Shown here: positions 19,976 through 30,204 of the stretch, one piece after another
How positions within the stretch are numbered: the first letter of the stretch is position 1
How the letters are laid out: every line of letters begins with the position of its first letter
Source: Anniella stebbinsi
Lineage: Eukaryota; Chordata; Lepidosauria; Squamata; Anniellidae
NCBI GenBank assembly: GCA_029215795.1
Contig: JARDYH010000001.1
Span: 183,961,654 to 184,025,653 of the forward strand
Length of the DNA: 64,000 bases
Direction of reading: 5' to 3'
Made by a program: the position numbers and the translations under genes
Notes under the pieces: model-generated
Told to the model about the DNA's origin: nothing
Seen by the model: only the letters and a program-made list of their open reading frames with translations
Databases searched by the model: none

Positions 19976-20998
19976 TCATTGACTGGAACCTCCAACCGCT
20001 CCTTCTACTTGGTCTCTGGAACCTCCAACTGCTCCCTCCACTTGGACTATTTGTCCCACATCATTGGCATCGATTATGCCCAACTTCTCCAGCAGCTCGA
20101 TTCCCTGTTCGCACGATGTTATTCTTTCTTGCTTCCCTTGCCAGTAGAATCTCAGGAATACTGGGTAACCCCAGTTGTAGGTTATCGATTTCTTCCTCAA
20201 TGCTGCTGTACAAATTTTAATGCTCTTCCTCCACTGGATGGTCTGCACCGATAAATCCTGATAGATTTCTATTGCTGTTGCTTGAATCTTTGGTTGAGCT
20301 TGTCGTCTGATTGCCTGCATAAATTTTTCTTTTTTATAATAATTTGCAAATTTAACAATTATGTCCCTTGGAAGCACTCCTTTACGTTTAGAACCAACTC
20401 TGTGCACCCATTCAAGATCAGCTTCAGCCCAAGCCTCATCTGGAAGTTGTACTCTTATCCATGTCAAAATTGTATCTCTTAAATCTTTTAAAGTCTCTCC
20501 TTCTTGTTCTGGATATTTTCGAATACGAATATTTACCCGTCTATCCCGATCCTCCATAGCGATAAGGCGTAGTTCATGTTGCGAGAGCTGGTCTTCCTGT
20601 TTCTTACAAACTCCCGCCAAAACTCTAGTATCTGCCTGGAGCACTCCAACATCTTTCACCACTTGCTTTAATCCCATCATAAGCTCAGTCTGCGTATCTG
20701 AAATGCGCTTCGCCAAGCGTTCTTCTAAACCAATCAGCATGTTTTTTATATCATCCTTTAATTCATCCATTGGGTCTGGCTGCCCTCCTCTGGCTGTCTT
20801 TGGAATTGCAGCTGGCTCTGAAATTTGCGACACAGAGCCCTTAACAGGGGATTTTTTCCCAACCTGCTTATCTGGCATATCTTGAAAATCCACACGGGCC
20901 AATCTATGCCACGATCGATCTGATCCTCGCTCTTTTGAGGGTCTTACCCAGGCGGGGGTGGGAATAGAGGGCTTCTGCCGTCTCTGCTTCTTACTCAT
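19976..20998 (-). CDS. L1 ORF1 protein, intact 340 aa
   Basis: This is the RNA-binding ORF1 protein of the second L1. The basic N-terminus (MSKKQRRQKP) is followed by a linker and a coiled coil at roughly residues 80-165, expected to drive trimer formation. Next come an RRM-like domain beginning near the AMEDRDRRVNIRIR stretch and a C-terminal domain with PRDIIVKFANYYKKEK. The terminus is Gly-rich and carries a direct repeat of QVEGAVGGS. The stop is at 19976-19978. ORF2 begins about 220 bp downstream. Whether it is expressed cannot be told. Retention of a full 340-codon frame points to recent insertion rather than host use. Confidence 0.9.
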   Translation of the reverse strand: MSKKQRRQKPSIPTPAWVRPSKERGSDRSWHRLARVDFQDMPDKQVGKKSPVKGSVSQISEPAAIPKTARGGQPDPMDELKDDIKNMLIGLEERLAKRISDTQTELMMGLKQVVKDVGVLQADTRVLAGVCKKQEDQLSQHELRLIAMEDRDRRVNIRIRKYPEQEGETLKDLRDTILTWIRVQLPDEAWAEADLEWVHRVGSKRKGVLPRDIIVKFANYYKKEKFMQAIRRQAQPKIQATAIEIYQDLSVQTIQWRKSIKICTAALRKKSITYNWGYPVFLRFYWQGKQERITSCEQGIELLEKLGIIDANDVGQIVQVEGAVGGSRDQVEGAVGGSSQ

Positions 20999-21985
20999 AA
21001 ATTTCCTTCCTCCCCCTTCTGCCTGGAGATCCTTAACTCGAGTCTCTGCCTTGCAACCAAGACTTCAAATTCACTGGGAGTTAGCTTTATTTCTTCTCAA
21101 ACTCCCTCCAAGTTTACTATAATTCAGGCTAGCTGCCAATTATAGTCCATAAATCAGTCCAGTAATGGTGTCTCTCTTCTCCGTATGTTTAGTCTTTCTT
21201 TTACATCCAGCTGCAACAGCCAGCAGCCAGCAATTTCTTGCAGCTCTTAAATCCCCTTTCAATAATTGTTCACTTCCCTTTAATATATAATGCCTTTTAA
21301 TACTATAAGTCAAGCAAGCTGGGTTATATCTTCAATTATAAGTCCATAAATTACCTAATTAATGGCGTCTGTCCTCCTCCTTTTGTCCAAAAAAAATTTA
21401 GTTTCACTTTTACAGCCAAGACGCGCAGGCAGCCTCCGGCAAGCTCTCGCCCGTTTCCAACTCACCCACAATGATTTATCACTTCCAGTCAATATATCAT
21501 GCCTTTTATTACTCTTCACGATAAGGAATTAGTACTCAATTCAAAGCTTTTTTAGGGAGCTCAGGAGATCTGCGACCTTACTCCGACTCGATCATAGCCA
21601 CGCCCCCCGCATGTTTAGCCTTGAGAAGAGAAGACATGAGGGGAGACATGATAGCACTCTTCAAATACTTGAAAGGTTGTCACACAGAGGAGGGCCAGGA
21701 TCTCTTCTCGATCAACCCAGAATGCAGGACACGGAATAATGGGCTCAAGTTACAGGGATCCAGATTCCGGCTGGACATCAGGAAAAACTTCCTGACAGTT
21801 AGAGCAGTACAACAATGGAACCAATTACCTAGGGAGGTGGTGGGCTCTCCCACATCAGAGGCATTCTGGAGGCAGCTGGACAACCATATGTCAGGGATGC
21901 TTTAGGGTTGAGCAGGGGGTTGGACTCGATGGCCTTATGGGCCCCTTCCAACTCTACTATTCTATGAGCCTATGATTCTATGAAT

Positions 21986-22044
21986 TAGGCCTGCAGGCTG
22001 GTGTTTTCCCACTACTGCTCTATAACCATCCCTGTGTAGGATTC

Positions 22045-22075
<31 letters not shown>

Positions 22076-23719
22076 GCTTTGAAGTTTAAGTATAGTTATT
22101 TCATAGGCATTGTATCTATGGCCTTTACTGGTAGATGATGTGTGCCCCACAACTGTCTTGCACCTCACCTTAAGGTGGCTCACACCAGTGCTGCTGTTGT
22201 CTCTTCATGTTTGTTTGTTTGTTTGTTTGTATGTTTTTTAAGAGATGGGGAAAATAGAGGGAGATGGCAAGAGTAGGAGAAAGATCAGAGAAAGATAACA
22301 GTTTAGAAGGAGAAAACAGAGATGTAGGGGGAAACCAATGACAAATTAAAAGTGGCTCCCATGTATGCTCTTCTTGCTGAGCTGCCACTGTAACTGATGG
22401 AAGTCAGCCAGGTTGGGTTTCAGTGGAGGTGGCCGGGACTGGCAATGGGTCCAGGTGGCCAGCCTCAACTCATCAGCACTGCTCTCTTTATGATGCTGGC
22501 CCTGCTTCTGACATTGCTATGACAGAGGTAGTGTTCAATGGGATGGCAACCATATGCACGTGGGCCCAGGGCCCCACTCAGCACCACTGTTGTGCCACCA
22601 CCCCTGCTGGAGGGCAGCCCAGTGGCAGTGGTGAGCAGAGCTCTAGGCCCAGGTCCACATGTCTAATCCATTTGCTTGAAATATTCTGTCTGGTCTAATC
22701 CACCATGGCTCCATTTCCTTCCTGCTCCAGCTCTTTCCAAAGAGAATTTCTGTGAGACATCTCCTTAAAGTTCAGCCTCACAAATAAATGAATACAGAAA
22801 ACTGCATGTCAACAAAACGTAATGGCTCTAACACTGGTGTCAATCACTGAGCAGTTGGCAACTGAGGGTGGATTCATGTATGGGAGAGTCTGCTCTTCTT
22901 TGTGAATGTGGTGTTCCTTACCATTCCTACAGGAGCTGAAGGCATCATGCCAATGGAACCCATTTTCCTGGGAGCTTTTGCCTACATATTATTTTTGTTT
23001 AATCAGAAATAGATACAGTTATCCTGTTCACAGTGTGCCTGAACACAAGAGAATAGCATCATACAAAAACTCACATTTACCAAAAAAGCTAGAGATGTGA
23101 ATCCATCCTTAATCTTTGCACTCACTCATTAGCTGCTGATTTATTTTGTGCTCAGCTGAAGGATGCATCAAACTCCCAATGGAAAGGAGGTGCTGCTGTG
23201 TTAGATTTAAGGGGAGCCCTCAGAGCCTACCTGTCGCGCTTGCTCTTTCTTGCCTTTATAGTGGTATTAACCAAGAACTCCAACTCATCAATGGGATTTT
23301 TCTGTAGCAATTCTAACTATCTCTAAAACTTGATATAGCCCCTTCCCATTCAACTGCTTCGGCTATCTCTTTTTCCCATCCCTTCCAAAGAATTCAGACA
23401 TTAATCTTTTTTCCTTTTCCAACTTGGCTCACCAATGGACCCCTCAATTCAGAAGGTCTCGACACCTTTCCCTTCTTTCCATGCCCACACCTCACCAACT
23501 TCTTGACAAATTCTCTGAGAAGTTTCCCCTTCCTCGCTGCTTTGACTAACCTCCCTTAAAGTGGATGGTGCTCCTGCTACTTACTTCTCTGTTCCCTGTG
23601 GATGCTACTTCGGCTTGCTTTGCTTAGCATTGAAATCTCAAGCAAGGGAGCAGAGGAGCACCTGACACCACCACAAGCCTCACACACCGCAGCTGTACTC
23701 ACTTTCAGCTGGCCTGTCC
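21986..23719 (-). other. EVA1A intron, no gene seen
   Basis: Mixed unique sequence. It includes a (TA)n run at about 22050-22076 and a (GTTT)n run at about 22210-22230. Open frames are short and unsupported. No clear transposon ends were seen. Confidence 0.45.
22050..22076. repeat. (TA)n microsatellite
   Basis: Uninterrupted AT dinucleotides. Confidence 0.9.
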
Positions 23720-23873
23720 TCAGGTGCCCTAAGAAGCAGCATCGGACCAAGGAAGGGTCCGTCTAGTCCAGCGCTTTGGTCACACAGTGGCCAACCAGGA
23801 ACCTACAAGGAGGACACAGGTGAAATTGCACCCTCCCACCCATGTTCACCAGCAGTTGCTGTCTATAGGCTTA

Positions 23874-24295
23874 TGTGGCATGGTGGTCATAGTAACGGAA
23901 GAAGGGGAGGGGGAAGGGGTGGCAGTTGAGAGCAGTTGGGGAGAAAAAGAGTTATGAGGAGAAAAGCAGGAGGGGAAGGAAGAAAAAGAGAAGGAGGAAG
24001 ATCTCAAGGGATTTGGGAAAGAGGAGAAAGAGAAGACAGCGTTGGACAGAATTGGGAATTAGCAGGGAGTTGGGCAGCCTGCTACGTTAAACAGCATATT
24101 GGGAGCGTCATCAAATTTACCCGGGCAACGTGCAGAGCTCTGCAGGAACAGTTCGGACAGTTATTTAATAGTTGCGACAGTTTAGGGAATGTTAATTGTT
24201 AAGTTATTAATAATTTTCAAAGTTTTATTAAACAAAGGACTTCCGTGTTTATTTAAGTTCTGGGGGCTCACCCAGAATCCTTACAAATGGTCACA
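23874..24295 (+). mobile_element. Solo LTR (422 bp)
   Basis: The inserted segment begins TGTGG and ends GTCACA, giving the TG...CA ends of an LTR. A 4 bp duplication, ctta, flanks it (23870-23873 and 24296-24299). Joining the flanks restores tataggcttactgcctctga, which agrees with the related copy near 1830. An ATTAAA polyadenylation signal lies at 24227-24232. The end region with gggggctcacccagaatcc resembles retroviral U5. No internal gag, pol or env sequence is present, so this is a recombination remnant. A 4 bp duplication fits a gammaretrovirus-like (ERV1) origin, but that class is inference. Confidence 0.78.
24227..24232 (+). promoter_or_regulatory. Polyadenylation signal of the solo LTR
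   Basis: ATTAAA lies about 63 bp from the LTR 3' end, the expected place for an LTR polyadenylation signal. Confidence 0.5.
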
Positions 24296-24604
24296 CTTAC
24301 TGCCTCTGATACCAGAGGTAGCAAATAGTCATCAGGACTATTAGCCATTGAATAGCCTCCTCCTCCAGGAATATATCCAACCCCATTTAAAACCATCCAA
24401 ATTGGTGACCATCACATCTTGGGGTTGCAAATTCCCTAGTTTAAAAATGTGCTGTGTGAAGAAGTACTTCCTTGAAGTGCTTTTTGTTGCTCCAGGACTG
24501 TCATGGCAGCACTACTTTTTCTGACCATTGCCCTGTTGCAGACACGGAGTGGGAAGCACAAATGCTCTCCCCAAACCTAGAAGATCTTCAGCTGCTCAAC
24601 CTAA

Positions 24605-25161
24605 GGCCCTTTCTACACCACAGGGTGTAGGGGGCCGGAGGCTGGGCGATCCCAGAAGTACCTGCTTCCAGGATCGTTCTCTTCAATTTTGATCCTTGTC
24701 ACCACGTCCTGGGTTCCTCCTGGGCCGTCGCGCCATCATGGGCACCATTTTGGGCTCCGAGGAGAGCGCAGGAGCACTCCTGTGCTGTGGTAGTTTAAAA
24801 AAAAAACACCCAACAACGCACGTGATTGGGAAGCCCCCCCCCCGCCATCCTGGTGATGGCGGACTTGTTCCTCCCTCCCCTGATGGGCACAGAGCTGCGC
24901 ATTGCAGCTCCGTGCCCATTTTTGCTGCTGCGCTTACTTGCAAGGAAGCATAGCAGCACCTGAAACGGGCAGACATATCTTCCACAGTCTCTGGAAGTTC
25001 CCAGGACTGCAGGAGAGTCAGGATTTTCCAGGGTTCCCTTCTCCCTGGAAAATCCTGTGCCCCCCACCCCACCCCCGGGAGTCCTTGTGCGTTATTTGGA
25101 CTCACAGGGACCAGCCCGGGGGGGGGGCATCCCAGGCGAAATGCCTGGTGTAGAAATGGCC
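24605..25161. mobile_element. Harbinger-type MITE number 1 (557 bp)
   Basis: The ends are inverted: GGCCCTTTCTACACC on the left, and ggtgtagaaatggcc on the right. TAA flanks both sides (24602-24604 and 25162-25164). A 3 bp TAA duplication with GGCC termini is typical of PIF/Harbinger elements. The interior is GC-rich with long runs of C and G and no transposase. The overlapping frames on both strands here are not credible proteins. Confidence 0.78.
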
Positions 25162-25459
25162 TAAGTCTTAAAGCTGCCTGAATGTCCCCACGTACTTTGT
25201 ACACACTTGTCAGCTTAGTTTTTAACCCTTTCCTTCCAACCCTCAAAGAAATGTCCTTTGCGCTGGAAGCCTTCTGCTCACACACCAGGCCCTTTTATTC
25301 TCTTTGCTAGCAGCTCATCATATATTTCACTTCCTCTAAAAATGTGACTATTCGGTGGTAAAAGGGTCCTGGGCAGCTGACTATTGGTCTGGCTTGTTAA
25401 GAATGATCCCTCATTAGATGTGAGCTCGTGAGCCCCTTAATATTTTTCCACATAAGGCT
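25162..25459 (-). other. EVA1A intron, nothing recognised
   Basis: Short unique spacer between two MITEs; no gene visible. Confidence 0.4.
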
Positions 25460-25693
25460 GGCCTAATCTACACCAAGCAGGATATTGCACTATGAAAGTG
25501 GTATGAAAGTGGTATATAAAAGGCAGGAGCCACACTATTGCTATATAGCAATATTGATGTGTACTGTCAACTGTTGGGGCCCATTGACAAATACCATATA
25601 CCACTTTCATACTGCTATATCCTGCTTGGTGTGGCTCCTGCCTTTTATATACCGCTTCCATAGTGCAATATCCTGCTTGGTGTAGATGAGGCC
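25460..25693. mobile_element. Palindromic MITE (234 bp)
   Basis: The left end, GGCCTAATCTACACCAAGCA, and the right end (minus strand GGCCTCATCTACACCAAGCA) are inverted copies. The arms also contain ggatattgcactatg and tatataaaaggcaggagcc in inverted order. An extra tatcctgcttggtgtggctcc block inside suggests nesting of one copy in another. The GGCC...CTACACC termini resemble the Harbinger-type MITEs nearby. No clear target duplication was found. Confidence 0.65.
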
Positions 25694-27375
25694 ACTGTTG
25701 CAGAGCTAAGTAGCTGGGCTGGAGAGGGAGGGGTTGTTAGTGAAGTGATAGGCAGGGAAAGGAATCTGCTGCCAGGCCAGTCTCTTAGTTGTGTGCATGA
25801 TTTCATTTTCAAACTGCTTTCCCCTCACATTTCTGAAACCAGGCAGGCAAATAGGTTGGAGCGAAGCATTGCAGATGTAATGTAACTGTTAGTGTAAGTT
25901 AAGATTCACAAACCAGCTTCAAACCATGCTTTAAGGTCTTGGTTTATTGGCCCATACTATGACTAGTAATTTGGTTTTGATATAGAAACAAACCACAGTT
26001 TAACTAAACAAACTATGATTTCACATTGCATCCAAACTGAGTCACTGGCTGACAATGATTCAGTTTTCTAAAAAACAAATCATATGCTTTGGATTTATAT
26101 AATGTTTTACAGTGTTCTCTTCACATACCGTTCTTATTGTAACATTTAGCTAGTTTAATAGTTCGTATATAAAGATTGGGAGGGGGGCTGTGAGAGAAAG
26201 AAAGAAGCTTCCCTAAAGCCTACTAATGACTTGATGGCAAAGAAGAGATTTCAACCAGGAACAGCTAGCCTTTTAGAGCGCAACCCTGCCCCCTTTCCCC
26301 CATTGTTGATGGCTAAAGGGAGTTATGATGTGGCAGTGGTGGCCCTACACCATCTCTGTCTGTGGAGGGAAGCTCTGCTGATGGAAGAGGGCTCTGTCAT
26401 GGTGAAGGCTCCAGCTGCACCTGCAAGGATGGAAAACTTCTGCCAGTCGTAGCAGCCAGAAAGCCCAGAAACAGGGCACTCCAGCGACAGGATGCAGCTG
26501 GCTTTGGATCCCCTGGAGACGGTGCTGATCCAGGCCCAACACCTATGCCAACCTACTTTCCTACCTGCCTCCTGGTTGGGGTAAGAAAACCCCTTCCCAT
26601 TGTGTTCAATGGGAGGGGAAGCTTTTTAAAAATAAAAACACTGCTCCAGTACGGGGGGTGGAAAACACACCCCTCCTATCCTGGCCAGTGCGAGCCAGCA
26701 GGACTGTGGATGAAGCAATACATCCATTTCATCGCTCCCCCCACTCCATTTAGCATTGCTCTGTTAGCCATGATGCTACATCAGCTGTCTTGTATAAACC
26801 AAAAATATGTCCAAATTCCTTTCAAGCTGGAATGTTAAAAAAGACACTAACTAAATACAGTGGCTGTCATCAATAATTTGATAAGGATGCCAAAGATGCC
26901 TGTAAATTTTAACTACTGTGCTGGGACTGTTTTTTAAATTCAGCTAGTAAACATGAGTGGCAACTCTTATTAAGATGTGCACTGAAACAGTAGAATACCA
27001 GCACAGAGTTATTGGGGAGGCGAGGGGGGTTAGGTAAAAGCTCCTGTTTCTCAAGAAGAAACTTCTTTTCGCTTATAATCTTTTATATTATATTGCTCAA
27101 ACAGATAAAACATGTTTTCTTCTAGAGAAGCAGACTTCAAAAATTTTTTGCAGAAAGGCATAATTAAAACAAAATCAAAGGAATAGCCTTCTTTTTCCAT
27201 GGAAGTGAAGTGGAGTTCTTTTTGCTTGTTTTTACTTTTTTCTGTGGAACTCAGGGCATAATAGAAAAGCAGAATAATTATGGAGCAGAACTGGGGGAAT
27301 CAACTCATTCCTTATCGGTTCAAGTCCCAGCAAATTTAATCAGAGGTATTAAACCTATAATTTTCACATTGAGAG
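25694..27375 (-). other. EVA1A intron, nothing recognised
   Basis: Unique AT-balanced sequence. Frames at 26231-26842 are open by chance, without recognised motifs. No terminal repeats were seen. Confidence 0.4.
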
Positions 27376-27962
27376 TATGGCTGTGCACAGATCCGGATCC
27401 AGATCTCGGATCTGGACTGGATCGGGGTGATCCGGATCTCCCAGATCTGGATCCGAACTGGATCGGGGGAGGTCCAGATCGGTCCAGACCAGATTGGATC
27501 AGTCCAGATCAATCCGGGGCACATTGCCCTTCCAGGTCCCTGGGTGCTGGCTGCACAGTCAGCACCCAGGGAAGCCAGGCCAGCAGTGAGTCCATTGAAC
27601 TCACCGCCCTCCCCCCACTCTCCCTGCTTCCCTGCTGCCTCCTCATCGCCACCACCATCTGCTGCCACCATCCACCGCTCTATGAGAACCAGGCAAGACA
27701 AGTTCTCAGTAGAGCGGCAGATGGCGGCAGCAATGAGAAGGCAGCAGGGAAGCAGGGAGAGTGGGGGGAGGGCGGTGAGTCCTTTTCCCCATAGGCTTGC
27801 AAGTCTATGGGGAAAAGGAGGGTCTCAGGATCTTGATCCGGATCAGGCCCTGGATCCAGATCTGGATCAAATCGGAACGGGTCCGGATCATACAGATCCA
27901 GATCGTGCCAATCCGGATCTGACAGATCCGGATCCGGATCGGGGGGTCCATGCACAGCCCTA
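27376..27962 (+). mobile_element. hAT-type MITE, copy 3 (587 bp, divergent subfamily)
   Basis: The termini are TATGGCTGTGCAC and the inverse of TAGGGCTGTGCATGG. An exact 8 bp duplication, attgagag, flanks it (27368-27375 and 27963-27970). The ends are dense in GGATCC/CAGATC-type repeats, where copies 1 and 2 use GATCCG/GGATCGG. A shortened hairpin, ccccataggcttgcaagtct, remains at about 27785. The GC-rich tandem units are absent. Open frames across it are artefacts of the repeats. Confidence 0.87.
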
Positions 27963-27970
27963 ATTGAGAG

Positions 27971-28296
27971 GGTTCTTTCAAAATAAACATATGGGGAGAA
28001 TTGCAAGATTTTGTGCAAGATGTACATATGCAGATGAAAAATAAAAGCTATGCCTTAAGGAAACATTCATTCAAAACAATATATAAATACGAAATTTCAT
28101 CAGACAGCATCTACAGTTCCTTAATTTTAACAGGACAGAGAGCTTGCCTCCTCAGTGAAGAAGCCTTTAATCTTAAGAATAAAAAAGTAGTATTAAGTTT
28201 ATGGGGGCTTGAACTTCATATTATGAGAGCAAATCCAGGAAGATGATATGAGCACAATAAAGCTTTTAAACAATATGTAGTCATTCCTAACACTAA
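27971..28296 (-). other. EVA1A intron, nothing recognised
   Basis: AT-rich spacer between two MITEs, with no feature seen. Confidence 0.4.
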
Positions 28297-28692
28297 GGCC
28301 ATGTTTACACCAGCAGTATATCCCAGGGTTGTCCCTAGGTCGTCACTGTGCGTCTAACTGATGCACAGGGGATCCCCAGGGCAACTGGGGATGACCTAGG
28401 GACGACCCCGGGATAACCCTGGGCTAGCGGAAATGGGGGATATCCCAATTCTTCCACCATCCTGGGACCAGAAATGGGCATGGAGCTGCGCAGGGTGGCT
28501 TCGTGCCCATGGGGTGGGGGAAAGTGGGGGGTGCTTACCTTTTCTGCCACACTCCTGACTCTTTAAAACAACGTCCCTCTTCCCTACTGGGACATCGCGC
28601 TTCCATTTGGACACCCAGGGAGGATTGTGGAAGCCAGTAAGTCCACGATCCTCCCCCTCCCTCCCTCTACACCCTGAAGTGTAGAAAGAGCC
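28297..28692. mobile_element. Harbinger-type MITE number 2 (396 bp)
   Basis: The left end is GGCCATGTTTACACC after TAA (28294-28296). The right end, gtgtagaaagagcc, is followed by TAT, a degraded TAA. Internal blocks such as tgggcatggagctgcgca are shared with MITE number 1 (gggcacagagctgcgca). A nested palindrome around 28340-28410 pairs tgtccctaggtcgtc with its inverse. Confidence 0.7.
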
Positions 28693-30204
28693 TATGAGAG
28701 CATCAGATGGAGGGGGAGGAGAATCATGTTTCCTTACCATCACTTCCCCCCTCCCCTCTTCTGTCCCACAAAGTTCCTGGCTGCATCTGTGCAAGGTCAC
28801 ATTGGCACCTCATTATCCAAAATCCTGCAATTGCGCTCCTCCAGAGTAATACCCACAAAAAGGAGCACATATGTGGGTTTTGGAGGCTGATGGGGCCGCT
28901 GCCACCCCTGGCACCCCCTTTCCTGCACCCCTATTGTTTCCCTCCTCCTCCCAGGGTCTGAAAACAAATGAGTCATGGAGGGGGAAGTCAGCTCTTCACC
29001 CCGTTCCCACCCCCTGAGTTTTGGGTTTTTTATTTTCAGTCCTCTAAATTGCACAATTCTAGAGAGGCACAGAGATGAACCACCACCTCCCCACTTTCCC
29101 GGTGCGCCCATGGTCCATTTGTATTTAATTTTTTTTGGTATTTATTTATTTATTAAAGGGAAGCTCCCCAAGATCCCTGGAGGCGCAGAGGTGGTCCAGA
29201 GGCCATTCTGATTGCTGGACCACCCCCTCCCCAGTAGATGGTGCCCAACTGAGGGTGCCATCAGCTGGGAGGCCTCCGTCGCAGCTCCGAAGCAAGGTGA
29301 CAGACAACAGATGTGGTCATCCCCTCACTCCAAGAGAAAAAAGTCATGGTAAGTCCCTGACCTTTTTAACCCCGAGCTTTGGAAGTTTGCCCCTGGATGG
29401 CTTCGCAATGGCAGCTGCATCATATAAACAAGCTGCCACCACTGCAGATCCACCCCGGGCAAACCTCTCATCAAGACAAACCCCCTCTTTCTTCACATGG
29501 GGGAAGAGAAAGTTAACAATGATCACATGGCCCATTCAGTGGCCATTTTTATCGTGCTGCTTTTCCTGCAAGCAGCAAGAAATGGCAGCATGTTTCACTT
29601 CCTCCTCCCAAAACACAGAATTACCAGGATCCTATTTGTTGCAGAAAGAAGAACAGAAGGAGTGGGAGATGTGCGGGAGGCGGGCAGCATCATCAAAAGG
29701 ACCCGCGAAAACCGCGAGTGGCCAGTAATGAGTGTGCGATAAAACACTTGGCTGATGATGCACTAATAGTCCAGTGGATAGAGAGCCAACATCACAGGCA
29801 GGTCCCACTTTAAATCCCATATTACTAAGGATTCAGAAATATTAAGCAGAAATAAGATCTACAACTCCCAGCATTCCCCAGCTAGCCATGCTTATTGCTG
29901 TAGACTTATTTCTGTCTAAACGTGCATAGTAATGTGCCCTAAGTGACCTCATGCAAGCCACCATCTCTTAGCTGCAGGGTGTCATTTGAAATACGGGGAT
30001 AATAGTACTGACCTGCATTTTACAGGTGTTGTGAGGATACCTGAAATGTAAAGTGTTTGGGTCAGTCAGTGAAAGTATTTTACAATCACTATGTTTTATT
30101 ATCATAATAATTTTTCAGCGTTCCATGGATGACCAGACGTAGAGAATGAATTTACCATACTGCCCTTCTTCCTTGGTTTTGATTTTGTCCTTGTGCTGGA
30201 AGTA
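28693..30204 (-). other. EVA1A intron, no gene recognised
   Basis: About 1.5 kb without assignable features. Part of it (about 29240-29770) has moderately open frames on both strands and contains gggaggcgggcagcatcatc. It may be another decayed MITE, but I could not find its ends. Confidence 0.4.

Larger units (their letters stand above)
15801..21608 (-). mobile_element. Full-length L1 LINE number 2 (5808 bp)
   Basis: Transcription would run from 21608 to 15801. The 5' end reads GGGGGGCGTGGC on the minus strand, similar to L1 number 1. A ~610 bp 5' UTR, an intact ORF1, ORF2, a 3' UTR and a poly(A) tail (poly-T at 15801-15808) follow. A 14 bp target duplication, gcatgtttagcctt, lies at 15787-15800 and 21609-21622. 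ORF2 has only one stop and two frameshifts, so the copy is young. It is in the sense orientation relative to EVA1A, inside that gene's intron. Confidence 0.95.
14029..21985 (+). mobile_element. CR1 LINE 3' half, split by a hAT MITE and an L1
   Basis: This is one 5'-truncated CR1 in three pieces: about 14029-14668, 15735-15800 and 21609-21985. The first piece encodes reverse transcriptase (TFSHWEEVTNRVPQGSVLGP, then the decayed catalytic box KFAGDTKL). The last piece is the 3' end, finishing with the short ATTCTATG-type repeats typical of CR1. The gaps are a hAT MITE with an 8 bp duplication and an L1 with a 14 bp duplication. It is antisense to EVA1A in its intron, and it is the oldest of the three insertions. 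Confidence 0.92.
23720..24530 (+). repeat. Interspersed repeat of the 'gatcagacca' type, copy 2, split by a solo LTR
   Basis: The left part, 23720-23873, and the right part, 24296-24530, together align with 1638-1885 and extend further: landmarks such as gtgctgtgtgaagaagtact follow on the right. I think it is a CR1/L3-like LINE 3' region; the family name is inference. The gap is the LTR described separately. Confidence 0.6.

Noticed and set aside
24683..25285. 200-codon minus-strand frame
   Set aside because: Lies within a Harbinger-type MITE and extends past its end; overlapping frames exist on the other strand.
27210..28027. Frames rich in Asp-Pro-Asp repeats
   Set aside because: Produced by repeated GGATCC/GATCCGGATC-like sequence in the third hAT element.
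29135..29742. 197-codon plus-strand frame as a gene
   Set aside because: No recognised motif, no splice signals, and similar-length frames on the other strand. It is left as unassigned intron sequence.
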